Positions 55,537 through 63,537 of a DNA stretch of 64,000 nucleotides are shown one piece after another (within the stretch, counting starts at the first letter, position 1; each line of letters begins with the position of its first letter). A program made the position numbers and the translations under genes. Source of the DNA: Streptomyces roseirectus (GTDB lineage: Bacteria > Actinomycetota > Actinomycetes > Streptomycetales > Streptomycetaceae); the NCBI RefSeq assembly GCF_014489635.1, contig NZ_CP060828.1, forward strand, positions 2,890,001-2,954,000, given 5' to 3'. A model generated the notes under the pieces. That model made no database searches. It was not told the origin of the DNA and saw nothing but the letters and a program-made list of their open reading frames with translations.

Positions 55537-56937
55537 TCACGCCTTCGCCAGCTCCTTCTCGCCGTCCGCGCGCCGCTCGGCCGCCTCATCGTCGTCGTCC
55601 TCATAGACCGCGCCGTGGTCGTCCACCAGCGTCTTCTCGTCGAACGGGAACTCGCCCGCGAGGACTCGCTGGACGCGCTCCTTGTCGACCTCCTTGGTCC
55701 AGGTGCCGATGAGGAGGGTGGCGACGGCGTTGCCCGCGAAGTTGGTGAGGGCGCGGGCCTCGCTCATGAATCGGTCGATGCCGACGATCAGGCCCATGCC
55801 GTCGACCAGCGCCGGCTTGTGGGACTGGAGGCCGCCCGCGAGGGTGGCGAGACCGGCGCCGGTGACGCCCGCGGCGCCCTTGGAGGCGACCAGCAGGAAG
55901 AGCAGCAACGGGATCTGCTCGCTGACGGCCATCGGCGTGCCCATGGCGTCGGCGATGAACAGGGACGCCATGGTCATGTAGATCATGGTGCCGTCGAGGT
56001 TGAAGGAGTAACCGGTCGGGACGGTGATGCCGACGACAGGCTTGCTGACACCCAGGTGCTCCATCTTCGCGATGAGCCGCGGCAGCGCGGACTCGGAGGA
56101 GGAGGTCGACAGGATCAGCAGGAACTCACGGCCCAGGTACTTGAAGAAGGTGAAGATGTTGAGCCCGGTGACGATCTTCAGCATCGCGCCGAGGACGATG
56201 AAGACGAAGAGGAAGCAGGTGATGTAGAAGCCGATCATCAGGACGGCGAGGCTCTTCAGCGCGTCGACACCGGCCGAACCGGTGACGGCGGCCATCGCGC
56301 CGAACGCGCCGACCGGAGCCGCCCACATGATCATCGCGAGGACGCGGAACACGAGCCGCTGGATGTGCTCGATACCGCGCAGCACCGGCCGTCCGGCCTT
56401 GCCCATGGCCTGGAGCGCGAAGCCGCACAGCAGGGCGACGAACAGGGTCTGCAGGACCTCACCCTCGGTGAACGCCGAGACGATCGTGTGCGGGATGATC
56501 CCGAGCAGGAACTCCGTGGTGTCCTTGGCCTCGGCCGAGACCTGCGCCTGACCGGACTCCTTGACCGCCTCGGTGATGTGCAGGCCGCTGCCGGGCTCCA
56601 GGATGTTGCCGACGACCAGACCGATGGCCAGCGCGACGAACGACATGACGACGAAGTAGCCGAGCGCGATACCGCCGACGGCGCCGACCTTCGCGGCCTT
56701 CCTGACGGAGCCGATGCCGAGCACGATCGTGCAGAAGATGATCGGCGAGATCATCATCTTGATCAGGTTGACGAAGCCGGTGCCGATGGGCTTGAGCTCG
56801 ACGGCGAAGTCGGGGGCGACCAGGCCGACCGTGATACCGAGGGCGACCGCGGCGATCACGGCGATGTAGAGATAGTGGGTGCGGTCCCGCTTCACAGCGG
56901 GAGCGGCAGGTGCCGTATCGGGGGTGCTGGCGGCCAC
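55537..56937 (-). CDS. Dicarboxylate/amino acid:cation symporter (DAACS family, DctA-like)
   Basis: The 466-residue membrane protein takes up C4-dicarboxylates or acidic amino acids with Na+ or H+. GTG 56937 has AAGGAGGG 6 bases upstream, better than ATG 56967. Family blocks include MMISPIIFCTIVLGI, the serine-rich hairpin LILSTSSSESALPRL, VPTGYSFNLDGTMIYM, LLVASKGAAGVTGAGL and VGIDRFMSEARALTNFAGNAVAT (Asp, Arg and Asn of the substrate site). The C-terminus is acidic (DDHGAVYEDDDDEAAE). Divergent from a CitA/DcuS-type kinase gene, the usual arrangement for a carboxylate-sensing system and its transporter. Confidence 0.94.
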   Translation of the reverse strand: MAASTPDTAPAAPAVKRDRTHYLYIAVIAAVALGITVGLVAPDFAVELKPIGTGFVNLIKMMISPIIFCTIVLGIGSVRKAAKVGAVGGIALGYFVVMSFVALAIGLVVGNILEPGSGLHITEAVKESGQAQVSAEAKDTTEFLLGIIPHTIVSAFTEGEVLQTLFVALLCGFALQAMGKAGRPVLRGIEHIQRLVFRVLAMIMWAAPVGAFGAMAAVTGSAGVDALKSLAVLMIGFYITCFLFVFIVLGAMLKIVTGLNIFTFFKYLGREFLLILSTSSSESALPRLIAKMEHLGVSKPVVGITVPTGYSFNLDGTMIYMTMASLFIADAMGTPMAVSEQIPLLLFLLVASKGAAGVTGAGLATLAGGLQSHKPALVDGMGLIVGIDRFMSEARALTNFAGNAVATLLIGTWTKEVDKERVQRVLAGEFPFDEKTLVDDHGAVYEDDDDEAAERRADGEKELAKA

Positions 56938-57009
56938 GGCTGCCCTCCTTGACGTCTTCGTCGGCATCTCACCGGCGTGCGGCTCACGTCCGGGGGATAA
57001 GGGGAATGC

Positions 57010-57043
57010 GGTGACTATCTCCCGCCCTGTGAGGGCGGTCACC
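57010..57043. promoter_or_regulatory. Nested inverted repeats in the symporter/kinase control region
   Basis: The outer pair GGTGAC / GTCACC (57010-57015, 57038-57043) encloses a tight inner dyad CCGCCCT gtg AGGGCGG (57022-57038). It lies between the symporter gene and the divergent kinase gene, so it is a candidate binding site for the response regulator encoded here. Confidence 0.45.
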
Positions 57044-57090
57044 CTTCCGTTCATTTAGTTCACGCCATGGACGGAAGGCAGACTGGCCAT

Positions 57091-58740
57091 ATGCACCTCC
57101 GTGTCCCCCGTCCCCGCAGCCTCGCCGGCCAGCTCTTCGGCATGCAGGCGGTGCTGATAGCGGTGGTCGTGGCGGGGTACGCGCTGTTCAGCTACATCAG
57201 CGACGAGCGCCAGGCCGAGGACGCGGCACGCCGCCAGGCCATGGCCGTCGCCCGTTCGGTGGCCGATTCACCGTCGGTGCGGGAGGCGATCGGGACGAGC
57301 GATCCGACGGCCACGCTCCAGCCGTACGCGGTCAAGGTCATGCGGGACACCGAGGTCGACTTCGTCACGATCATGAATCCCCGGGGGATCCGGTGGACGC
57401 ACCCGGACCGGACGCAGATCGGGCAGCGGTTCCTCGGGCACATCGAGCGGGCGCTGCGGGGGGAGTCGTTCACGGAGAAGTACACGGGGACGCTCGGGGA
57501 GTCGGTGCGGGCGGTGACACCGATCTGGGCGAGCGACGCGGCGGAGGCTTCCCGGTCCGACGATCAGATCATCGGACTGGTGAGTGCCGGCATCAAGATC
57601 GAGGTGATCAGCCGGCGCGTGCAGGAGCAGGTCACCGCCCTCCTCGGCGTCGCCGGCGGCGCCCTCGCGCTCGGCGGCATCGGCACGTACGTCATCAACG
57701 CCCGGCTGCGCCGCCACACCCACGGCATGAACGCCGGCGAGCTGAGCCGGATGCACGACTACCACCAGGCCGCCCTGCACGCCGTGCGCGAGGGGCTGCT
57801 CATGCTCGACGGGCAGTACAGGGTGGCGCTGATCAACGACGGGGCGCGGGAACTGCTGGGCGTCGGGCCGTCCGGGATCGTCGGCGACTCGGTGGCCGGC
57901 CTCGGTCTGCCCGCCCCGCTGACCGGCGCGCTCCTCGCCTCCGAGCCGCGCGTCGACGAGGTGCATCTGACGGCGGACCGGGTCCTCGTCGTCAACACCT
58001 CCCCCGTCTCCGGGGGCGAGCGCCGGGGGACGGTCGTCACGCTCCGGGACGTCACCGAACTCCAGTCCCTCATGGGCGAGTTGAACTCCGAGCGCGGCTT
58101 CACGCAGGCGCTGCGCTCGCAGGCCCACGAAGCGGCGAACCGGCTCCACACGGTCGTTTCCCTGATCGAGCTGGGCCGCGCCGAGGAGGCCGTCGAATTC
58201 GCCACCGCCGAACTGGAGTTGGCCCAGGCGCTGACCGACCAGGTGGTGGCCGCCGTCAGCGAACCCGTCCTCGCCGCCCTGCTGTTGGGCAAGACGGCCC
58301 AGGCGAACGAGCGGGGCGTCGAACTGGAGGTCTCCGCCGCGAGCCGCCTCGACGACGGCGTCCTGCCCGACTCCCTCCCCGCGCGCGACCTCGTCACGAT
58401 CCTCGGCAACCTCATCGACAACGCGGTCGACGCGGCGCAGGGCAGCGTCGGCGCGCGCGTCTCGGTGACGGCGTACACCACGGACGCCGAGCTGACCCTC
58501 TCCGTCTCCGACACCGGCACCGGCGTCGCCCCCTCCGACACGGAACGCGTCTTCGAACGCGGCTTCACCACCAAGCCCGCCGGTCCCGGGGGGCGCGGAC
58601 TCGGCCTCGCTCTGGTACGACAAGCCGTACACCGACACGACGGGACCCTGTCGGTGTCCGCCGCCGAGGGGGGCGGCGCGGAGTTCGTGGCACGCCTGCC
58701 CTTGCGGACGAGCGCGCCGGTTTCTGGAGGCGGAGCATGA
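57091..58740 (+). CDS. CitA/DcuS-type sensor histidine kinase
   Basis: The protein has about 549 residues; ATG 57091 gives the family-like start HLRVPRPRSLAGQLFGMQ, and ATG 57067 is also possible. Order: TM1 (VLIAVVVAGYALFSYI), an extracytoplasmic PDC sensor domain (about 35-175, with VDFVTIMNPRGIRWTHPD), TM2 (TALLGVAGGALALGGI), a cytoplasmic PAS domain (HAVREGLLMLDGQYRVALIN), the SPOB-type H-box with phospho-His in RSQAHEAANRLHTVVSLIEL, and HATPase (GNLIDNAVDAA, GRGLGLALV). It senses a carboxylate outside the cell and probably controls the divergent symporter gene. Overlaps the regulator gene by 4 bases. Confidence 0.93.
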   Translation: MHLRVPRPRSLAGQLFGMQAVLIAVVVAGYALFSYISDERQAEDAARRQAMAVARSVADSPSVREAIGTSDPTATLQPYAVKVMRDTEVDFVTIMNPRGIRWTHPDRTQIGQRFLGHIERALRGESFTEKYTGTLGESVRAVTPIWASDAAEASRSDDQIIGLVSAGIKIEVISRRVQEQVTALLGVAGGALALGGIGTYVINARLRRHTHGMNAGELSRMHDYHQAALHAVREGLLMLDGQYRVALINDGARELLGVGPSGIVGDSVAGLGLPAPLTGALLASEPRVDEVHLTADRVLVVNTSPVSGGERRGTVVTLRDVTELQSLMGELNSERGFTQALRSQAHEAANRLHTVVSLIELGRAEEAVEFATAELELAQALTDQVVAAVSEPVLAALLLGKTAQANERGVELEVSAASRLDDGVLPDSLPARDLVTILGNLIDNAVDAAQGSVGARVSVTAYTTDAELTLSVSDTGTGVAPSDTERVFERGFTTKPAGPGGRGLGLALVRQAVHRHDGTLSVSAAEGGGAEFVARLPLRTSAPVSGGGA

Positions 58741-60419
58741 ACACGGGCACGGGAGCCGGCACGGGCGGGGGGCCGGGGTCCGGATCGGAGTCCGGCTCGG
58801 GTGTGGGCCCGAGGGCGGGCGCGGGCGAAGGGCCGGGGGCCGGTTCGGGGCCGGAGGCTGGTTCGCGTGCGGGCGGAGGGCCGGGGACGAGGGTCGGCGC
58901 GGGCTCGGGGTCGGGGGTCGGTCTGGGTACGGGCGGAGGGCCGGGAGTCGGTTCGGGGCCGGAGGCTGGTTCGCGTGCGGGCGGAGGGCCGGGGACGAGG
59001 GTCGGCGCGGGCTCGGGGTCGGGGGTCGGTCTGGGTACGGGCGGAGGGCCGGGAGTCGGTTCGGGGCCGGAGGCCGGTCCGCGTGCAGGCGGAGGGCCGG
59101 GGACGAGGGTCGGCGCGGGCGGGGGGTCCGGGCTGGGTGCGGGCACGGGTTCCAGTGCGGCGGGCGGATCGGGCGGGGGGTCAGGCGTGCGCGTCAACAC
59201 AGGCACCGGCGCGGGCACGGTCGCCGGTACGGGCACAGGTACTGGCTCCGGTGCCGGACTGGGTGCGGGTGCGGGATCCGGGTCAGGCGGGGGAACAGGC
59301 ATGCGTACCGGCGCGGGCACCAGCCCTGGCACCGGCGCGGGTACTGGCTCCGGTGCCGGACTGGGTGCGGGTGCGGGATCCGGGTCAGGCGGGGGAACAG
59401 GCATGCGTACCGGCGCGGGCACCAGCCCTGGCACCGGCGCGGGTACTGGCTCCGGTGCCGGCCCGGGGACAGGCACGGGCCCCGGTGCGGGAACCGGGTC
59501 AGGCGGGGGAACAGGCATGCGTACCAGCGCGGGCACCAGCCCTGGCACCGGCGCGGGTACTGGCTCCAGCGCCGGCCCGGGGACAGGCACGGGCCCCGGT
59601 ACAGGAACCGGGTCAGGCGGGGGAACAGGCATGCGTACCGGCGCGGGCACCAGCTCTGGCGCGGGCGCGGGTGCTGGCACAGGTACTGGCTCCGGTGCCG
59701 GTCCGGGGGTGGGCGCGGGTGCGGGTGCGGGTGCGGGTGCTGCGCCGATCCGGGTTCTCGTCGTCGAGGACGACCCCGTCGCGGCGGACGCGCATGTCCT
59801 GTACGTCGGGCGGGTGCCGGGGTTCGTCGCCGTCGGCAAGGCGCACACCGGTGCGGAGGCGCGGCGGCAGTTGGACCGTACGCCGGTGGACCTGCTGCTG
59901 CTCGACCTGCATCTGCCCGACGGGCACGGGTTGCAGCTCGCCCGTTCCCTGCGCGCCGCCGGGTACCACGCCGACGTCATCGCGGTGACCTCCGCGCGGG
60001 ACCTCACGGTCGTCCGCGAAGGGGTGTCGCTGGGGGTCGTCCAGTACGTGCTGAAGCCGTTCACGTTCGCGACCCTGCGGGACCGGCTGGTGCGGTACGC
60101 CGAGTTCCGGGGGGCCGCCGGGGAGGCGAGCGGGCAGGACGAGGTGGACCGCGCGCTCGCGGCCCTGCGCGCGCCGAGCCCGGCCGCGCTGCCCAAGGGG
60201 CTGAGCGGTCCGACGCTGGAACGGGTGACGGGCGCCCTGCGCGACGCCGCGGAGGGGCTGACCGCCGCCGGGCTCGCCGAGGCGGTGGGCATCTCGCGCA
60301 TCACCGCCCGGCGGTACCTGGAGCACCTGGTGGAGGCGGGGCGGGCGGAACGTCAACCGCTGTACGGGCAGGTGGGGCGGCCGGAGTTGGTGTACCGGTG
60401 GGTGCGGGGAGGCAGGTGA
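58737..60419 (+). CDS. CitB/DcuR-type response regulator with 335-residue Gly-rich repeat N-terminus
   Basis: The protein has 560 residues, whereas family members have about 225-240. Residues 336-560 are a complete regulator: receiver PIRVLVVEDDPVAADAHVLY, phospho-Asp in LLLLDLHLPDGHG (about 390), Lys in YVLKPFTF, and a C-terminal HTH of the CitB type (AEGLTAAGLAEAVGISRITARRYLEHLV). Residues 1-335 are almost only Gly, Ala, Ser, Thr, Pro and Val in tandem repeats of 34-38 residues. ATG 58737 overlaps the kinase stop (ATGA), which favours the long form. Internal GTG and ATG codons, the last near 59709, could give a normal-length protein, so the translated start needs proof. Confidence 0.82.
   Translation: MNTGTGAGTGGGPGSGSESGSGVGPRAGAGEGPGAGSGPEAGSRAGGGPGTRVGAGSGSGVGLGTGGGPGVGSGPEAGSRAGGGPGTRVGAGSGSGVGLGTGGGPGVGSGPEAGPRAGGGPGTRVGAGGGSGLGAGTGSSAAGGSGGGSGVRVNTGTGAGTVAGTGTGTGSGAGLGAGAGSGSGGGTGMRTGAGTSPGTGAGTGSGAGLGAGAGSGSGGGTGMRTGAGTSPGTGAGTGSGAGPGTGTGPGAGTGSGGGTGMRTSAGTSPGTGAGTGSSAGPGTGTGPGTGTGSGGGTGMRTGAGTSSGAGAGAGTGTGSGAGPGVGAGAGAGAGAAPIRVLVVEDDPVAADAHVLYVGRVPGFVAVGKAHTGAEARRQLDRTPVDLLLLDLHLPDGHGLQLARSLRAAGYHADVIAVTSARDLTVVREGVSLGVVQYVLKPFTFATLRDRLVRYAEFRGAAGEASGQDEVDRALAALRAPSPAALPKGLSGPTLERVTGALRDAAEGLTAAGLAEAVGISRITARRYLEHLVEAGRAERQPLYGQVGRPELVYRWVRGGR
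58740..59745 (+). repeat. Tandem repeats inside the response-regulator gene
   Basis: There are two repeat families in frame. Around 58855-59130 a 108-bp unit (36 codons, with SRAGGGPGTRVGAGSGSG and GLGTGGGPGVGSGPE) occurs twice almost exactly, with a third partial copy. Around 59230-59690 units of 102, 114 and 114 bp (34 and 38 codons, with GGGTGMRTGAGTSPGTGAG) recur four times; GCATGCGTACC marks them at 59299, 59401, 59515 and 59629. Repeat lengths are all multiples of three. Confidence 0.93.
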
Positions 60420-60473
60420 GCCGGGCGTCGACGCGGACGAAGTCACCCTGAACGTAAGGGAGTTCCGCACCCC

Positions 60474-61007
60474 TCACCGCGCGTACGCCACGATCTGCGC
60501 CCCCAGCCCCACGACCGTCAACGCCTCCACCCCCGAGAGCACCACGAGGGCCACCTGGCCGCCCGGGTCCGCCCAGAAGACGGCGAGGGCGGCGAGGGGG
60601 ACGACGCAGAACGCGAGGAGGTCGACGGCGAGTTGGAGGCGTTTGCGGGAGGTGCGGCGGGCGTCGCCGCGATGGGCCGTCTCCCAGCCGAACGCGGTCA
60701 ACCCGCCCCCGGGTGAAGCGAGTTCGGCGAGGCGGGGTCCCAACTCCTCGCGGACGTACCGTCCGATCGCGGAGATCTTCTCGTCGTTGACGAGATAGGT
60801 CCACCCCAGCACCACGCACACCGGCGGCAGCGCGAGCAGCATCTCCGCACGCTTGGCCTGCGCCGCCGCGGCGATGACGGCGGCGACGACGGTGAGCGTG
60901 ACGTACAGCAGGTTGTCCCGGAACCCGATCCGCGCCTTCTGCTCGTCCTTGACGCTCTCGTACTCCGCGAGCAGCAACTGCCCCACGGTGACGTCTTGTT
61001 CCGGCAT
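60474..61007 (-). CDS. Small integral membrane protein next to nucleosidase gene
   Basis: This is a 177-residue protein. ATG 61007 leads into an acidic, helical N-terminus (VTVGQLLLAEYESVKDEQKARIGFRDNLLY), then two hydrophobic segments (VTLTVVAAVIAAAA; LLALPPVCVVLGWTYLV). A cytoplasmic loop follows (ISAIGRYVREELGPRLAELA), then two more segments near the C-terminus (LLAFCVVPLAALAVFW; VALVVLSGVEALTVVGLG). No catalytic motif. Divergent from the nucleosidase gene with 47 bases between starts. Four-helix proteins of this sort commonly neighbour conflict-system effectors in Streptomyces, but the role here is unproven. Confidence 0.75.
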   Translation of the reverse strand: MPEQDVTVGQLLLAEYESVKDEQKARIGFRDNLLYVTLTVVAAVIAAAAQAKRAEMLLALPPVCVVLGWTYLVNDEKISAIGRYVREELGPRLAELASPGGGLTAFGWETAHRGDARRTSRKRLQLAVDLLAFCVVPLAALAVFWADPGGQVALVVLSGVEALTVVGLGAQIVAYAR

Positions 61008-61054
61008 TCCCGTCCTGCCCTCTCCCCCCGGCGACTTGGCAGTACCTTAAGGGG

Positions 61055-61870
61055 GTGTCGCCCGTCGCCGTGATCCTCACCGCCCTGCCCGTCGAGTACG
61101 ACGCCGTGCGGCCGTACCTCACCGCCCCCGAGGAGATCACCCTCTCCGACGGAACACGCCTGGAACGGGGGCCACTTGAGGGCACGCCCTGGACGGTCGC
61201 CCTCGCGGAACTCGGCGAGGGCGCGCTGACGACGGCGATCCTGGCGAAGCAGATCATCAACGAACTCGCCCCCGAGGCCCTGCTGTTCGTGGGCGTCGCG
61301 GGCGGCCTCAAGGACGACCTCCAGCTCGGGGACGTCGTCGTCGCCACCAAGGTGTACGCCGTCCAGGGCGGCAAGCTCACCCCCGAGGGCCACCAGGAAC
61401 GCCCGGAGTCCTGGCACGGTTCCCACCGCCTCGTCCAGGCGGCCCGCTCCGCCCTGCGCGAGCTGCGCCCCGACGTACGCGGCCACCGCAAGCCCATCGC
61501 CTGCGGCGACGTCGTCCTCACCGACCCGGACTCCGACTTCGCCGCCCGCCTGAAGCGCTCCTACAACGACGCCCACGCCATCGAGATGGAAGGCTCCGGC
61601 GTCGCCCACGCGGCCCACCTCAGCAGGCAGTTGGACGCCCTGGTCATCCGCGGCATCAGCGACTTCGCCGACCCCGGCAAGTCCGCCGCCGACTCCTCCG
61701 GCTCCCAGGAACTCGCGGCCGGCCAGGCGGCGAAGGTCGCCATCGCCGTCCTACGCAAACACCAGCCCGCCCCTGAGGAAACCCCCGGCCCCATCTACAC
61801 CGGCGACCACATCGACTTCAGCGGCGGCACCTTCCACGGCCCGGTCATCGGCAAACAGAGCAGGCCCTAG
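61055..61870 (+). CDS. Purine nucleoside phosphorylase/MTA-SAH nucleosidase-like protein with C-terminal RHIM-like motif
   Basis: The 271-residue protein has residues 1-240 as the PNP/UDP phosphorylase fold: ILTALPVEYDAV, LFVGVAGGLKDDLQLGDVVVA, AIEMEGSGVAHAA (ribose-binding Met-Glu) and VIRGISDFAD (purine-binding Asp). It probably splits nucleosides or a nucleotide-derived substrate. The last 30 residues are not part of the fold and end IYTGDHIDFSGGTFHGPVIG plus KQ. I-x-F-x-GG-x-F-x-GP-V-x-G-x-Q is the pattern of actinobacterial RHIM-like amyloid signalling motifs found on effectors and STAND receptors. It may thus be a cell-suicide effector switched on by templated assembly. No STAND gene is adjacent. 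Stop overlaps the convergent gene. Confidence 0.88.
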   Translation: MSPVAVILTALPVEYDAVRPYLTAPEEITLSDGTRLERGPLEGTPWTVALAELGEGALTTAILAKQIINELAPEALLFVGVAGGLKDDLQLGDVVVATKVYAVQGGKLTPEGHQERPESWHGSHRLVQAARSALRELRPDVRGHRKPIACGDVVLTDPDSDFAARLKRSYNDAHAIEMEGSGVAHAAHLSRQLDALVIRGISDFADPGKSAADSSGSQELAAGQAAKVAIAVLRKHQPAPEETPGPIYTGDHIDFSGGTFHGPVIGKQSRP

Positions 61871-62316
61871 CCTCCCGCCCCCGGAAACGGCTCCACCCCC
61901 ACGACCCGCCGCACCCGCACGGGCTCGATGAACAGCATCACCCGCCGCTCCCCCTCCATCAGCCACGGATACCGCTCCACCCCCAGATACTTCTGGGTCA
62001 GCCGGTCCATCCCCCGCTCCGCCTCCTCCCCCTCCACGAACCGCACCACCCGCCCCCGGATCTCGACCCGGTCGTAGGGGTTCTGGGGGTCGTGGTGGGA
62101 GAGCGAAACCCAGGGATTGCGGCGGAGGTTGCGTTCCTTCACCCGTCCGACGGACGTGTTGACGACCACCTGGTCCCCCTCCAAGTCCGCCCACATCGGC
62201 GAGACTTGAGGCGCGCCCTCCGGCCCGACCGTGGCGAGGTGCCAGAAGTTGGGGGCCAGAAGGCGCGCGCGGGCGTGGGCATCGAGGGTGGCGCCGGTTT
62301 CGTACAGAGCGTCCAT
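61867..62316 (-). CDS. PPOX-class flavin/F420-binding split beta-barrel protein
   Basis: The 149-residue protein has ATG 62316. It has the pyridoxamine 5'-phosphate oxidase-like fold: LLAPNFWHLATVGPEGAPQVSPMWADLEGDQVVVNTSVGRVKERNL, NPWVSLSHHDPQNPYDRVEIRGRVV and the helical C-terminal part with MDRLTQKYLG. The pattern PQVSPMWAD then RVKERNLRRNPWVSL is typical of the actinobacterial F420-type branch. Substrate unknown. Same strand as pfkA and 26 bases downstream of it, so it may be read from that promoter. Confidence 0.85.
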   Translation of the reverse strand: MDALYETGATLDAHARARLLAPNFWHLATVGPEGAPQVSPMWADLEGDQVVVNTSVGRVKERNLRRNPWVSLSHHDPQNPYDRVEIRGRVVRFVEGEEAERGMDRLTQKYLGVERYPWLMEGERRVMLFIEPVRVRRVVGVEPFPGAGG

Positions 62317-62342
62317 GGACGGAGTCTGCCCGGAAACCGCCC

Positions 62343-63368
62343 TCAGAAGACCGACTCGGCCTCGTCCATGCGGTCGACGGGCACGCGCTTCAGTTCGGTG
62401 ACCGCCTCGGCCAGCGGGACCATGACGACGTCCGTGCCGCGCAGTGCGGTCATGCGGCCGAACTCGCCCTGGTGGGCGGCCTCGACGGCGTGCCAGCCGA
62501 AGCGGGTGGCGAGGACGCGGTCGTACGCGGTGGGGGTGCCGCCGCGCTGGACGTGGCCGAGGATGACCGGGCGGGCCTCCTTGCCGAGGCGGCGTTCCAG
62601 CTCGCGCGCGAGCGCCGTCCCGATGCCCTGGAAGCGCTCGTGGCCGAACTGGTCGATGGCGCCCTTGCCGTAGTCCATGGTGTTGTCGGCGGGGTGCGCG
62701 CCCTCGGCGACGCAGATGACGGCGAACTTCTTGCCGCGCGCGAAACGCTCCTCGACCATCTTGACCAGGTCGGCGGGGTCGAAGGGGCGTTCGGGCAGGC
62801 AGATGCCGTGCGCGCCGGCGGCCATGCCGGACTCCAGGGCGATCCACCCGGCGTGCCGCCCCATGACCTCGACGACCATGACGCGCTGGTGGGACTCGGC
62901 GGTGGTCTTGAGCCGGTCCATCGCCTCGGTGGCGACGCCGACGGCCGTGTCGAAGCCGAAGGTGCGGTCGGTGGAGGAGATGTCGTTGTCGATCGTCTTG
63001 GGGACGCCGACGACGGGCAGCCCGGCGTCGCTGAGCATCCGCGCGGCGGTGAGGGTGCCCTCGCCGCCGATCGGGATGAGGGCGTCGATGCCGAACTCGT
63101 GGATCATGTCGGAGGCGTTCTCGCACGCCTCGCGCAGCCGGTCGCGCTCCAGGCGGGAGGAGCCGAGGATGGTGCCGCCGAGGGCGAGGATGCCGCTGAC
63201 GGACTCCAGGTCGAGAGGGCGGTAACGGCCGTCGAGGAGGCCGGAGTAGCCGTCCTCGAAGCCGATGACCTCGTCGCCGTAGTTGTCGATCGCCCGGTGC
63301 ACGACCGACCGGATCACTGCGTTCAGGCCGGGGCAGTCGCCGCCCGCTGTGAGAACTCCGATGCGCAT
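62343..63368 (-). CDS. pfkA: 6-phosphofructokinase
   Basis: The 341-residue enzyme phosphorylates fructose-6-phosphate in glycolysis. ATG 63368 has AGGAG about 11 bases upstream and gives the exact family start MRIGVLTAGGDCPGLNA. IPIGGEGTLTAA carries Gly at the position that marks ATP use. VPKTIDNDISSTD carries Lys where bacterial ATP enzymes have Gly and pyrophosphate enzymes have Lys. This Gly/Lys combination defines the group III ATP enzymes known from Streptomyces. MVVEVMGRHAGWIAL and GHVQRGGTPTAYDRVLA complete the active site. Divergent from pta. Confidence 0.96.
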   Translation of the reverse strand: MRIGVLTAGGDCPGLNAVIRSVVHRAIDNYGDEVIGFEDGYSGLLDGRYRPLDLESVSGILALGGTILGSSRLERDRLREACENASDMIHEFGIDALIPIGGEGTLTAARMLSDAGLPVVGVPKTIDNDISSTDRTFGFDTAVGVATEAMDRLKTTAESHQRVMVVEVMGRHAGWIALESGMAAGAHGICLPERPFDPADLVKMVEERFARGKKFAVICVAEGAHPADNTMDYGKGAIDQFGHERFQGIGTALARELERRLGKEARPVILGHVQRGGTPTAYDRVLATRFGWHAVEAAHQGEFGRMTALRGTDVVMVPLAEAVTELKRVPVDRMDEAESVF

Positions 63369-63537
63369 CGTGCTGTGTCTCCTGCTCGCTGTCGGTGTTT
63401 GTGAGCTTTCCTTCGATTCTTTCATGCCTCTGTGAGCCTCCCGCATGCCACCGCGCACCGGGACTGACGGGCGCCTTATCCAGGCCCGGAGGTATTGTCA
63501 AGAGGGTTCTGCCAGGTTGACGAAATGGAGACGACGG

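Noticed and set aside
54439..56952. An 837-codon plus-strand frame
   Set aside because: Only its first 90 or so codons look real; the rest is antisense to the symporter gene.
58740..59745. CRISPR-like array
   Set aside because: Repeats are contiguous, of unequal length and in coding frame, with no unique spacers and no cas genes.
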